64,000 nt of DNA from Tritrichomonas musculus (lineage: Eukaryota > Parabasalia > Tritrichomonadida > Tritrichomonadidae). The DNA is taken from positions 3,162,001 through 3,226,000 of the forward strand of contig JAPFFF010000008.1 of NCBI GenBank assembly GCA_039105265.1. Direction: 5' to 3'. Position numbers and translations under genes: made by a program. This document shows positions 8,693 through 18,058 of the stretch, piece by piece; the first letter of the stretch is position 1, and each line of letters opens with the position of its first letter. The notes beneath the pieces are model-generated. The model saw only the letters and a list, made by a program, of their open reading frames with translations, ran no database searches and was not told where the DNA came from.

Positions 8693-8800
8693 ATGGAAGA
8701 TAAAATCCATGTTTCTAAAGTATATCAATGCCAATTATGCGGAAGCTATTTATTATCAAAGAAAGGAGCAAAAAATCATAAATGTTTTTTTCATAAATAA
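8693..8800 (+). pseudogene. C2HC zinc-finger fragment, possible transposase remnant
   Basis: A 35-codon frame starting MEDKIHVSKVYQCQLCGSYL has the metal-binding pattern C-x2-C-x(11)-H-x-C (CQLC ... NHKC) and then stops. It lies inside the hAT-like element, near its left end. hAT transposases begin with a BED-type zinc finger, so this may be the surviving N-terminus of one, although the spacing is shorter than in a textbook BED finger. There is no downstream continuation before the nested insertion at 9118. It is too short for a functional protein on its own. Confidence 0.35.
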
Positions 8801-9117
8801 CCCAAATTGAATAATATTGAATAAGGTAGCTAGATTTTTATATCAAAAATGTAAGATCATTAAATTTTTCATTATTTAGGAGATTTTGGCTATGATTCCT
8901 TCCTGAAAAGTTTTTAATACATTTATTGATGCATAAAAAATAATATTATCCGGTAATAAAATGATTTATTTCAAAGATCTAAATTATATTATTTGAAATT
9001 TCAATCAAATATTGAATTATACAAGATTTCAATGCAATGATTAAGGATACTACATGATAAATTCATATTTCTTGTATAAAATATTATCTTTATTTCTAAA
9101 AAAATTCAAATATTATA

Positions 9118-10816
9118 CCCCCGAATCTCTACAAGTGAGAAAATTTTTGTACGTTATTTAAAAAAATTTTAACGAATTAAATTTGAATGAAATTGAGAGA
9201 GATAATTGAAACAAATAACGTACAAAAAATAAGAATGACTAATAACTAAAGAAAGAAGAAAGATTTCAATTAATGAATTTCATATTTATTAACAACATGC
9301 CAAGGTGCTTGAGTATAGATAAAATGAAGGGAAAAAAAAGAGGTGAAAATTTAATTATTTTAATATTTTATTCAAATGAAAGGATTAGGAAAATTTCGCA
9401 TACGGATAAATAATTTTCGCCACTAGTGTTCTCTATTTATATATTTATCAACGTTCGGAATTTTTAATTTTTGTTTTCTCTGATAATAAATTCCAAATAT
9501 TTTACTCGGCTTAAAATTTCATGCAAATTTATATGAGAAAATATAAAGTTGCTTTAAAGGTGTCTGCAACTATTAAAACAAAAATCAAAAATTTTGTACT
9601 TTTCCCTGGAATATTATATTATTTGTAATTTTTTAGAAGAATTAAAAGAGATACGAGAATGACTCTCCTCCCATGTATATTGGAGTTAGTAGTAGAATTA
9701 AATGAATAAATAAAATTGATATGGTTGCTATTAGTAAATTAAATTTGAATGAAATGTAAGAATATTTATGAAAATATGAAGTAAAAAGCGGCATAGACTG
9801 TTGTATTGAACGCATACATGTCATTTGGATAAAAAAAGATTGTTTTAAATGCAGAACCTAACTTGAATATTTGCACATAAAATTTAACCTGAGCTAAACA
9901 CGTAAAAACAAAAAAGTTGAATAGCAAAAAGTAAAAAAAAGTAGAGAACAAATAAAAAAAGCACTTTATATAATCGAAATAAGTTAAAATGGTAGTCTTT
10001 TAAATATCTTTGAAAAAAAGTTAGGAAAATAGGTAATAAATGGAAGCGATGTAAAGAATATGAGGTAATAAGTTCTGAAAATAGCATTTTGAGTAAAAAA
10101 ATTGAGTTTGAGCGGAATAGAACATTTGAAAATTAGGATATAAGAATTCTGAAAGAGATCATATAAAACTTCGAATAGTATATAACTGATTAATCAACAA
10201 ACAAACGAGAAATTAGCTTTAATGAAAGGAATTGGGTTTGTAAAATTTCTTTTTGATATTGGCCAAAAATGACCAACTTGACACTTTTGCATATAACGTT
10301 TGTTATTTAATTCCAGGATGTTTATTTTATTCCAGGATAACCGTTTAAGATGGTTTAATATTTAACCATGTCGATTATCAACCAAAATATAATTCAAAAA
10401 TTGAATTAAAAACGATCAATCATCCTGGGATTATAATTGAGAAGGAAAAATTTGAATAAAAAAGGTAAGGAAAAAATCATAAATTTTTTAAAAAAATACA
10501 AACTTTTTATATGAGCTTATTGAAATTTTATTATTAAAAAACGGTTATCCTGGAATAAAATTAAAATCCTTGAAAAAAATTATAAACGTTAACTCCAAAA
10601 TAAAATGATGAAATTTTGTTATTTATTTGATATATTTATTGTTTATATATAATAGAGATGTATTTAACATATCTATTTATAGGCTTGTTAGGAAATTAGT
10701 ATTTAAAATAATGTTAAGTTATCATTTTAAAAAATTGTTAACTTATTAAAAATTTTTGGATTTTTTGTTAACAAAAAAAACGTGCAAAAATTTTCTCACT
10801 TGTAGAGATTCGGGGG
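9118..10816. mobile_element. TA-flanked non-autonomous DNA element nested in the hAT-like element
   Basis: The ends are 38-base inverted repeats with a single mismatch. The left arm, 9118-9155, begins CCCCCGAATCTCTACAAGTG; the right arm is 10779-10816. Both ends are bordered by TA, the target duplication of Tc1/mariner-type elements, although the CCCCC terminus is not typical of classical mariners. The interior (about 1.6 kb) has only short frames lacking any transposase motif. It contains a second inverted-repeat pair at 10325-10560. The near-identity of the arms suggests a relatively recent insertion. Confidence 0.75.
10325..10560. repeat. Perfect 22-base inverted-repeat pair within the nested element
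   Basis: The arm containing ATTCCAGGATAACCG at 10325-10346 is repeated as an exact complement at 10539-10560, 192 bases apart. Further CCAGGAT/ATCCTGG copies lie at about 10312 and 10422. This could be the ends of a third, small element or internal binding sites of a transposase. Confidence 0.6.
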
Positions 10817-11029
10817 TATACTTATTAATCATAAAAATGTTTGTTTAAACTCCATTTTGTTTTATAAAAAGCATGTAATTTATTATCTATATGGTATATT
10901 TTTATTTTTTTTTAAATAAAAGTGCTTAATATTTTAATAAATTGATAAAAAAAAAATTTACTTATAAAAATTCAAAAAATTCAGAGCCATCATTTAAATT
11001 TCTGAGAAAATTCAGAATGGCTCTGAAAT

Positions 11030-11052
11030 CAAATCGCCACACTACCATCAAT
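11030..11052 (-). repeat. Right terminal inverted repeat and target duplication of the hAT-like element
   Basis: The exact complement of the left terminus (11030-11044) is followed directly by CCATCAAT (11045-11052), matching the left side base for base. Confidence 0.8.
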
Positions 11053-11094
11053 CTTTTTTGGTTTCACTATAAAATTCTTATCAAAAATAATTAA

Positions 11095-12693
11095 AATTAA
11101 CCTTTAATGAACTAATTTTGGTGTAAACGTATAGATCATTTTGAAAGGGTGTTAAAATACTTTTTTCATATACTCATAGAATTTCTTTTAAAAAATATAT
11201 TATTTTTTCAATACATAAATAAATAAATATATGCTAATCCTTCACATCGATCCTCAACTAAACTTCAATAATTCTCGAATTATCTACAACGATATTCAAC
11301 TCCCCCACAAAAATCTTCGGATTATCCACGCTAATCTTCAATTTATCGGAATCAATCTTCAACTGATCTACAATAATTTTTAATTAACCAGTAAGATTCT
11401 TCATCTTTCCAACACTAATATTAAATTATCCACCCCAATCTTCAAATTATCAACGACTTTCTTCAAATTATCCATAGCATTCTTTAAATTATATGTATCA
11501 ATCTTCTTCTAAAGCTTCACCAAACTTCACAAATATAAGAAATATATTTTTATCAAGCTTGTAATATTTAAAATATGTTTTTCTTATGCTTGTAACATTT
11601 TAAATGATAACGGTAATTATATAATGGAGAAAAAAAAAATAATATTTAAATTTACTTTTGTGTTTAACTAGTCTGACTGCTAACTATGGAAAATGAAAAA
11701 TGACCTCGAGCAAATATATTAAAAAGTATAGAATTAAATAGTTAAATAAAATGACTGATACTAAAATATCTATTACAGCATAAAACATGGCACTGATTTA
11801 GTTCTTTAGTAACACAAATTTAAACTTTATTTAGGTTGTTTTGTAAAAAAAATAATAAGAATTAAAAAAAAAAACGTATATATATCTAATCGAACCAATT
11901 TCTTTAATAAAAATATAGAATTGCAATTGAGCAAAAATTATATATAATAAAGGAAATTTTTTATGATATATCAAAATCTTATTTTTATTTCACACAAACA
12001 AAGAATTCAGAAGATTAATGAAAGAAGCTGACTTTTCACATCGTGACAAAACGATCAGCATCTAATGCAACAAGTATTGAATATATTGCTGCATTCTCTT
12101 CCATCACAATTTTTTTATATTATTATGTAAAACGAAACTATTTTTTAAGTTATACTTTTTAACTTTTGAATATTTTGAAGGTTTAATCATCACAACTTTA
12201 TAGACTTATCAAAATTTTAATAATTTCTTAATCAAACTTTTATATATTTATAGTAGTTGTTTTTAAATTAAATATCAGTCATGTTTTAGCCATACTATAT
12301 TATATAAATGAGCCTTTTATTAAATAAATAAAAGAATGTTTTTTTTATATATTCAAATCTTATAATTGGTATATAATAAAAGCTCATTTAGCATGTTACT
12401 ATATTTAAAAAATCTTATTTCTACTGTTTTGAAGAATCTAAATGCATAGATATGATTTTAACTTTGATATATTTTTGTGAAAGAGGAAATTGAGATCATA
12501 TTAGTATCTAAAAGTATGTTAAATTAAATTAAAATCTTATTTTATAATCTTTTAATTAATAAATCTTAATTATAATTCAATAATGAACAAAATATAATTT
12601 CCATTCAATTCTGTTTTACAATAAAATATTTGAGAGGATGATAATAAAATAAACTATACGTTTACACGAAAATTAGTTCATTTGCGGTTAATT
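11095..12693. mobile_element. Possible element bounded by 39-base inverted repeats
   Basis: The arm at 11095-11133 (containing ATGAACTAATTTT and GTGTAAACGTATA) is found as a complement at 12655-12693 with four mismatches. Similarity stops abruptly on both sides, as expected for transposon termini, but I cannot identify a target duplication. The interior is A/T-rich, contains the 21-base array, and has no frame with coding character. It may be a non-autonomous DNA element or a chance survivor of an older one. Confidence 0.45.
11249..11510. repeat. Degenerate 21-base tandem array, about 12 units
   Basis: Successive units such as AATCTTCAATTTATCGGAATC and AATCTTCAACTGATCTACAAT recur every 21 bases (occasionally 20 or 22), with consensus AATCTTCAAATTATCCAC plus three variable bases. 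On the minus strand each unit reads as a heptad close to VDNLKI plus one residue. The length changes and stop codons mean it does not code now. It looks like a decayed gene segment encoding a seven-residue repeat, or a minisatellite derived from one. Confidence 0.65.
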
Positions 12694-13113
12694 GAGATAA
12701 AATACTCAAATTTATTTTCTGAAGAAAATTTAATATATGCTTATATCCTTTTAGTTTTTAATTTAATTTGAATTTCGTACGATGCAAATATTTATAAAAC
12801 TAATTATTATTATTATAATAAAATATAATTAGTTTGAACAAACCAATCATTGAGTTTTACAGTAAAAATTCAGTTGTACGACCTTTTTTATAAGCGATTA
12901 CGATTTCCAATTTTCACTTTTTTGAGAACTTTGATGGTACTGAGTTTTTGGTTGATATAATATTTTGGAGAATTATCATATGGCAGTGATGAAAAATTGG
13001 CAAGTGATAAAAAGCTCAAGGGCTAAATAAATATATTCAATCATTTTTTTATTTCATTTCTCGAAAAGATTCAAAATAAGGCCGATTAATTTAAGAAAAA
13101 GTTTGTAGAATAA
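12694..13113. other. A/T-rich intergenic DNA upstream of the membrane-protein gene
   Basis: Apart from the sequence TTTTCACTTTTTTGAGAACT near 12917, which resembles a motif seen before other genes here, I see nothing. The gene at 13114 starts after a short A-rich leader. Confidence 0.4.
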
Positions 13114-13620
13114 ATGTACTCATTTCTCTTTACTTTCAGTATATTTTATTTTTTTGGCTCTGCAAAAATTGTTTGCCCTCGAGACACGAATTTTTTATCA
13201 GGGCAGACTGTAACTGTCGAAATAAATAGCTCGCATTGGCATTATTTTATTATTAATTTGTTCAAGCCCGATTCTTCGGTCAAAATAACACTTGATACAA
13301 ATACTACAGCATGGTTATACAGAGGAAGTGGAATGTATTGTCCTAATCATGCATGGATTATCTCATATAAGCGTCTCCGTTCTTGGTGGACTACCTCAGT
13401 TAAAGTATATTCTTCAACATTAGATTTTTTTCCTTCTAAAAATCTTGCACGTATCCAAACCTTCGGAATTTATACAAAGAATAGTACTCGAGTAACAATT
13501 ACAGTTTCAGAAGAATCTCTTGAAAAACGTGAAGTTCCTCCTTTCCGTATTTTAACTTCAATTCTAATATTTATTACAGTTTTCCTTTTGAGCAGATACC
13601 TTCTTCTCAAATCATCATAG
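13114..13620 (+). CDS. Small type I membrane glycoprotein, unassigned
   Basis: A 168-residue protein. Residues 1-17 (MYSFLFTFSIFYFFGSA) form a signal peptide. The extracellular part of about 120 residues is rich in beta-prone segments and Trp, has N-glycosylation sequons (NSS, NTT, NST) and two cysteines. A transmembrane helix lies at about 145-163 (ILTSILIFITVFLLSRYLLL), followed by a very short tail (KSS). It is probably secreted to the plasma membrane or an internal compartment with a single small ectodomain. I recognise no family. The start is the first ATG after an A-rich leader and gives a clean signal peptide. Confidence 0.75.
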   Translation: MYSFLFTFSIFYFFGSAKIVCPRDTNFLSGQTVTVEINSSHWHYFIINLFKPDSSVKITLDTNTTAWLYRGSGMYCPNHAWIISYKRLRSWWTTSVKVYSSTLDFFPSKNLARIQTFGIYTKNSTRVTITVSEESLEKREVPPFRILTSILIFITVFLLSRYLLLKSS

Positions 13621-13819
13621 TTTTCTCCCTCTTTTATATTTAATATTGTTATTTGTATTTTGTCGAATTACAATTATTTATCTTAATTGTTTATTTATTA
13701 ATATTTCTATTATTATTTTTATAAACTAGAATTAAAAACAATAATATATTTTCTGATATTTAATTCAATATCAAACATTTAAATTGAGGAGCAAAAAATA
13801 ATCTACTAATTAAAAAGCA

Positions 13820-14899
13820 TTATTTTTGTGTAACTTTTGGTATGATTTTTGTAGCAAATTTAATGCATCTTTCATTTTGAGGATGATCATCAGTACCCTG
13901 TTGAATCCAATCCCAATGAATGGGATAAACAGTATTAAGGTTATCAATTTTTTGCCATAAATCTTGATTTTTCACATCAGTATTATTAGCAGTTTTCCAA
14001 CCATTTTTCTTCCAATTTTGGATCCATTTTGTAATACCATTACGAACAAAATCACTATCTACTGTTAAATGTATGACTGATCTTTCCGGTAATGAAGAAA
14101 TTGCACTAATTATAGCTTTCATTTCCAAACGATATTTTGATGTAACTCTTTCACTTTCTGAAAGTTGAACCTCTAATCCATTCTGTTGAATAATTGCTGC
14201 CCAAGCTCCTGGGCCTGGATTTCCTTTGCATGATATACCAATATATATATATGTCACATCAATTTTATCATGATGTTGAAGAAATTCAACTAGATGTACA
14301 CTTTTAAATGTTTGATTTAATTGTTTGTTCCGTATTTTCTGAGGAGTTCTGGGTAATAAAGTCAAAGAAGAAACGGGGACTTCATGATTTTGATTAGTAT
14401 CATTTATTGATATTCCTCTTCTGGCAGTAATGGCAGAAGTTGCAAGGTTATCTGCTAATTCATTTAATGGGTCGCCATTATGTCCTTTAACCCATCCCCA
14501 ATTAACATTCCTATTTGTTACTAACTCATCGAGTTTCTGCCATTGTTCTGCATTTTTAACATGTCCCCCATTTTTAAGTTTCCATCCATTTCGTTTCCAG
14601 TTTTGTATCCATTCCTGAATTCCCTGTTTTAAATATTTGGAATCAGTGGTAATTGAAATTTTGGAGTTTAATGGTATAAAACTTAAAACTTCAATAGAAG
14701 CCTGCATTTCCATTTTGTTGTTTGTTGTTTGTGCTGAATATCCACTCATTTGAGTATAATATTTATCTTGAATTAAAACTGCTCCCCAACCACCGGGTCC
14801 TGGGTTACCTCTACATGCTCCATCTGTGTAAGCTATAAAAGGTTCATCATTTCGTAATTTTTTTTTGAACTCTAGTATCCCCATTTGAGTTAAACTCAT
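13820..14899 (-). CDS. Tandem bacterial-type RNase HI, second domain degenerate
   Basis: A 359-residue protein made of two RNase HI domains. The first (about 18-155) keeps all active-site residues: Asp26 in YTDGACRGNPGPGGWG, Glu64 in NNKMEMQA, Asp86 in TTDSKYL, His140 in VKGHNGD and Asp150 in NELAD. This enzyme cuts the RNA strand of RNA-DNA hybrids. The second (about 215-355) aligns closely (shared WIQNWK-NGWK and the GNPGPG loop). It keeps Glu259 and Asp281 but has Gly221 for the first Asp, Ile346 for the last, and Thr in place of the His. It is thus an internal duplication with a probable pseudoenzyme half. The bacterial-type sequence suggests ancient lateral transfer. No signal or targeting sequence is evident. 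Confidence 0.9.
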   Translation of the reverse strand: MSLTQMGILEFKKKLRNDEPFIAYTDGACRGNPGPGGWGAVLIQDKYYTQMSGYSAQTTNNKMEMQASIEVLSFIPLNSKISITTDSKYLKQGIQEWIQNWKRNGWKLKNGGHVKNAEQWQKLDELVTNRNVNWGWVKGHNGDPLNELADNLATSAITARRGISINDTNQNHEVPVSSLTLLPRTPQKIRNKQLNQTFKSVHLVEFLQHHDKIDVTYIYIGISCKGNPGPGAWAAIIQQNGLEVQLSESERVTSKYRLEMKAIISAISSLPERSVIHLTVDSDFVRNGITKWIQNWKKNGWKTANNTDVKNQDLWQKIDNLNTVYPIHWDWIQQGTDDHPQNERCIKFATKIIPKVTQK

Positions 14900-15414
14900 T
14901 TTTTTATTAAAATTTTAAACGTAATTAGTTGTCTTCATTGTTGAACACATTTCTAATTTGAAATCATACAAATTATTTATCAAAATTAAGCAAATATTAA
15001 TATTTATGTATGAATTAATTTACTAGCCAAATGGAAATTCTCAAGAGAATCCAAATTTGAATTCAAAATAATAGATATGTCAATTGTGATAAATCGTTTG
15101 TTCTTATGTGTAGATATTTCAAAGACATTATATTGATTCTTCAAGTTCTTCAGTCTTTCACTAAATACCCTGGTATGGTTTTTAATAAGAGAATTCTACT
15201 ATATAATTAAAACTAAGTATTTGGAAAGTATAAAATACTTCTGTCTTAAATCGTTTACTGGTCATTCGGCCAGTGGTTAGGTTACCTTAGAGGTGTGTGA
15301 AAGATAATTACACAAACTTATATGCAGAAGATACTAAATACTGTAAATTACCATTGATTTTAAAAAAATGTTAAAAGCTCTTATATCTAAAGAAATACTG
15401 GGAATATTCTAGTA
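14900..15414. other. Intergenic DNA with small repeats before the Rep fossil
   Basis: A 14-base inverted repeat (CAGAAGATACTAAA at 15325-15338, complement at 15420-15433) and a direct repeat of about 30 bases containing ACCATTGATTTTAAA (about 15348-15376 and 15448-15478) mark the border with the Rep fossil. The first 350 bases hold nothing I recognise. Confidence 0.5.
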
Positions 15415-15813
15415 TTGCTTTTAGTATCTTCTGGAAACCATGATGGAATTACCATTGATTTTAAAAAAAATGTTAAAAATCCAGGGGAATATTTCTTGAT
15501 CATAACGTCCAATTATTGCTTTGATGATATTTTCGATCCTACGAACGCAGAAGCAATCAAGAGACGTTTCTCTTTAGTTTGCTTTGATAACATGATAGAA
15601 AGAGGAATCGAATTTGATAAAACGATTTTAATGAAAAAGAAATTTGAAATGGAACATGAAGAAGAACTTGAATATGCAACCAGTGGTACAATTAATACTA
15701 ATGAAGAGGAACAACGTGCAATTGAAGAAGATCATAGATCATGGTTCTGCAGAACTACAAGTGAAAGTATGGATGACTCAGTTTTAAGTAGTCATGAAGT
15801 ATCACATGAATAA
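15415..15813 (+). pseudogene. Rep C-terminal remnant (left inverted arm of the fossil)
   Basis: This is a broken copy of a CRESS Rep; only the C-terminal helicase part is represented. From NPGEYFLIITSNYCFDDIFD onward it closely follows the second Rep at 18980-19903, including the motif C strand (IITSN), the arginine-finger segment AEAIKRRF and the acidic tail TNEEEQRAIEEDHRSWF. The two copies remain clearly alignable but differ at a good number of residues, so they are not a very recent duplication. It faces the capsid candidate, with a diverged origin-like sequence in between. Confidence 0.8.
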
Positions 15814-15933
15814 AAAGTTTAACTTTTTCAATACAGATAATTTTTATTAATAAACATAATCCAAATAACCATGGTCAATATATTATTGAAAATTTGACCT
15901 GAAGTTAACTTTTTCTATATGGATAGATAATGA

Positions 15934-15962
15934 ATTGATATCTAGAATACTAATATATTAAT
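15934..15962. promoter_or_regulatory. Diverged origin-like stem-loop of the left arm
   Basis: The sequence corresponding in position to the 18821-18865 origin has an 8-base imperfect stem (ATTGATAT / ATATTAAT) and a loop containing AATACTAAT, the complement of ATTAGTATT. The upstream sequence (CTATATGGATAGATAATGA) is shared with the right arm. It looks like an older or diverged version of the same origin. Confidence 0.5.
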
Positions 15963-16034
15963 ATCTTATTTGAACAATTAGATCAGCTTAAATAAACATA
16001 AATTCACTTCACTTTTTATTTTGTTTAATTGTTT

Positions 16035-16601
16035 ATGCGTTCTCGACGTTATAAAATCCTTTCTTACCGCCGTGGGTCAGGTCGTCTCAAATATAATAAT
16101 GAAAATATCGCATTCAACCTCTCATTCTCCAAGTTCGATACAAACGACTATCAAGTAAGTTTAGTTGAATCAGCTGCTATAGCAGGTGTAAGAAAAGTTG
16201 TACATATGAAACTCGATTTATTATTTGATGCTCCTGCTCAAGCATATGCAGCGGTTGTATATTTACCAGAAGGTTTTAAGATAGATGCACAACATCTTAC
16301 AATTCCATCTTCTGTTTCCGAATTTAAAGGCTCCGAACCTCAACCTACATTTAATATAAGAACCAATTGTTATCAGCCTTCTCAGAATATCATGTGGTTC
16401 GGTTCAATCCGAAGCGATTCAGGAAGATGTACAATTAATATACCATTATCTAAAAATTTGAATGGTGGTGATCAGATTATACTACTTGTTAAACCAGTCG
16501 GTTTCAATGGAGATTATCATTATGACTCAAAGATCATTACAGCAGGACAGTCAAATATTACATTGACAGGTGTCTTTACATATGCAATTGCTTATAGATA
16601 A
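16035..16601 (+). CDS. Candidate CRESS capsid protein (fossil element)
   Basis: A 188-residue protein from the first ATG, MRSRRYKILSYRRGSGRLKY. The Arg-rich N-terminus followed by a region rich in beta strands (NIAFNLSFSKF, VVHMKLDLLFDAP, AYAAVVYLPEGF, QIILLVKPVGF, ITLTGVFTYAIAY) is the usual plan of small jelly-roll capsid proteins of circovirus-like viruses, and the length fits. It lies just downstream of the left-arm origin-like sequence, in the same direction as the left Rep remnant, and 17 bases before the next gene. The frame looks whole. Capsid identity is inferred from composition and context; I see no diagnostic sequence motif. Confidence 0.6.
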   Translation: MRSRRYKILSYRRGSGRLKYNNENIAFNLSFSKFDTNDYQVSLVESAAIAGVRKVVHMKLDLLFDAPAQAYAAVVYLPEGFKIDAQHLTIPSSVSEFKGSEPQPTFNIRTNCYQPSQNIMWFGSIRSDSGRCTINIPLSKNLNGGDQIILLVKPVGFNGDYHYDSKIITAGQSNITLTGVFTYAIAYR

Positions 16602-16618
16602 ACACTTCACATTTTAAT

Positions 16619-17407
16619 ATGTATCAAAGGTCATATAATAAACCAGTTTTAATAAATCCTTCTAATTATATTTATCAAACATATCGTTCTCATAATCAGA
16701 TATCAACATCGTTAACACTAGATCCAAGACAAGCACCAACAATCTTAAATTGGCTTATCTCAATCAATTCTCCAGACTTAAATGAATACATTAAATCTCA
16801 AATTCCAGTAAATCAATCAGAAATCACGCAATTTAAGTTCATTATTAGTGATGATTCAGGTTCAACCACCGAAACTTGGAAGGAATTAACTCTAGATTCA
16901 TCAGATATTCTAGAATCTACATTTTATAAAAAAGAACCACTCACTTCTACATTTTTATTTCAAGAAACAATTGACGGTTTATTTTGTCCTTTCTATTTAA
17001 TTATTGTTCCAGGCATTGAAAGCAAAGATGAATATTGGCCTTATAATGAACTTGATTCATTATATTTATTGTACATCAAAAATGTTACTCATTCAAGAGA
17101 AGTTTATTTAGATCTTGAACATTTACTTAATGTACAAGACTCTGAAATACTAAAACAAGTTGGTGTTCAGATTGTTCATATAAAATATCCTGTCTCACCA
17201 GACGATTTTATAGATTCTTTAAGTAATATCGTTTTTCAACCACCAGCAGCTGAAAATAATAAGAATCAATTATTAACATCTGCAGATTATACAGATAGTT
17301 ATCAAGCTATCTCTTCTGACCCACCAGCTATAACATCCCAACCAATGAAGTTTTCACCATATTCATTATCTAACGAATTATTCTCAAAATTTTATAGCTA
17401 TAATTAA
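16619..17407 (+). CDS. Unassigned protein of the CRESS-like fossil (262 residues)
   Basis: A 262-residue protein (MYQRSYNKPVLINPSNYIYQ) without signal peptide or membrane segment. The composition is Ser/Thr/Asp/Tyr-rich with alternating strand-like segments (FKFIISDDSGS, FYLIIVPGIESKDEYW, VGVQIVHIKYPVSPDDF) and a Pro/Ser-rich C-terminus. It follows the capsid candidate by 17 bases and is probably co-transcribed with it, which suggests a second structural or assembly protein. It ends only 16 bases from the 3' end of the convergent gene cluster. I recognise no family. The frame looks whole. Confidence 0.55.
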   Translation: MYQRSYNKPVLINPSNYIYQTYRSHNQISTSLTLDPRQAPTILNWLISINSPDLNEYIKSQIPVNQSEITQFKFIISDDSGSTTETWKELTLDSSDILESTFYKKEPLTSTFLFQETIDGLFCPFYLIIVPGIESKDEYWPYNELDSLYLLYIKNVTHSREVYLDLEHLLNVQDSEILKQVGVQIVHIKYPVSPDDFIDSLSNIVFQPPAAENNKNQLLTSADYTDSYQAISSDPPAITSQPMKFSPYSLSNELFSKFYSYN

Positions 17408-17422
17408 TAAAAGTTTTTTTTA

Positions 17423-17764
17423 TTAAGGAATGAAATCCATATCACTTTCACAATCAGTTTTAATTCTTCTACCATCATGTAATTCAAAGTCAGCTCCAAT
17501 TTCCATTCTATGTCTCTCCTCATTAACTGTATAACCAGCATAATTCCAAGGAGCATTACGAAAACGAGACTGACTTCTTCTGAAAGTAGCAGCTCGTGCT
17601 ATTTGCGCGTTAAAATTCTGATTCCATTGATCTCTTTTATAAGTAACCCAACGTTTATGTTCTAAATAATTTTTTTGTCTTTTAGACATTTTGTAAAGAT
17701 GCACTCTAATAAGTCTATTTCTTCTTTGTATTTCTTTCTGTGCAGCAGCATTTGTTCTCATCAT
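17423..17764 (-). CDS. Basic protein of the CRESS-like fossil (113 residues)
   Basis: A 113-residue, strongly basic and aromatic protein (RRNRLIRVHLYKMSKRQKNY, RAATFRRSQSRFRNAPWNYA) with an acidic last third. The Arg/Lys/Trp-rich composition suggests nucleic-acid binding. It is the third of three leftward genes that share this basic, Trp/Tyr-rich character, downstream of the right-arm origin. No family is recognised; a DNA-packaging or capsid-interior role is a guess from composition. Confidence 0.45.
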   Translation of the reverse strand: MMRTNAAAQKEIQRRNRLIRVHLYKMSKRQKNYLEHKRWVTYKRDQWNQNFNAQIARAATFRRSQSRFRNAPWNYAGYTVNEERHRMEIGADFELHDGRRIKTDCESDMDFIP

Positions 17765-17788
17765 TACCCTTCTTCTATATAAGAATTC

Positions 17789-18007
17789 TCATACTTTTTT
17801 CGTCATTTTATGAGTCTTTATTTTACGAAGTCTTCTTGCTTTTAACCTTTTCCATTTATCTCTTTGTTTAATCATCCACCACATGTTTTCTTCCTGCCAT
17901 CTTTCATAAGATTTAAATGTACCTGAATGATTATACCATCCTAAGCCCATTGCTCTTAATTCATTTTTAGCCTTATGGCTCAAATTCTTATATTCCATAT
18001 AAGACAT
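17789..18007 (-). CDS. Small basic Trp-rich protein of the CRESS-like fossil
   Basis: A 72-residue protein (MSYMEYKNLSHKAKNELRAM) ending in a very basic stretch (KWKRLKARRLRKIKTHKMTK). The composition resembles its two neighbours on the same strand, with spacing of 51 and 24 bases. No family is recognised, and whether it acts as a separate gene is unsure. Confidence 0.4.
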   Translation of the reverse strand: MSYMEYKNLSHKAKNELRAMGLGWYNHSGTFKSYERWQEENMWWMIKQRDKWKRLKARRLRKIKTHKMTKKV

Positions 18008-18058
18008 GTAAGTAAAAGGAGGATGTCTTCTTTGAGCAATCTTCCTATACTTTTCCCT

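Larger units (their letters stand above)
8046..11044. mobile_element. hAT-like DNA transposon, non-autonomous, interrupted by a second element
   Basis: The ends are perfect 15-base inverted repeats, TAGTGTGGCGATTTG at 8046-8060 and its complement at 11030-11044. Immediately outside lies the perfect 8-base direct repeat CCATCAAT (8038-8045 and 11045-11052). An 8-base target duplication and a terminus fitting the YARNG rule (TAGTG) are hallmarks of the hAT superfamily. A subterminal hairpin, TTCAGAGCCAT with its complement, lies at 10980-11027. The total is 2,999 bases, but 1,699 of these are a nested element, so the original copy was about 1.3 kb and carries no long transposase frame. A short cysteine-rich fragment at 8693 may be a remnant of a transposase zinc finger. 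Confidence 0.75.

Noticed and set aside
9642-10087. Three overlapping short frames on the minus strand within the nested element
   Set aside because: Phe/Leu-rich translations of purine-rich DNA, with no transposase motif and no consistent frame.
15256-15330. tRNA-like segment (CCAGTGGTTAGGTTACC, resembling an A box)
   Set aside because: No B box, no T arm and no acceptor stem could be drawn downstream.
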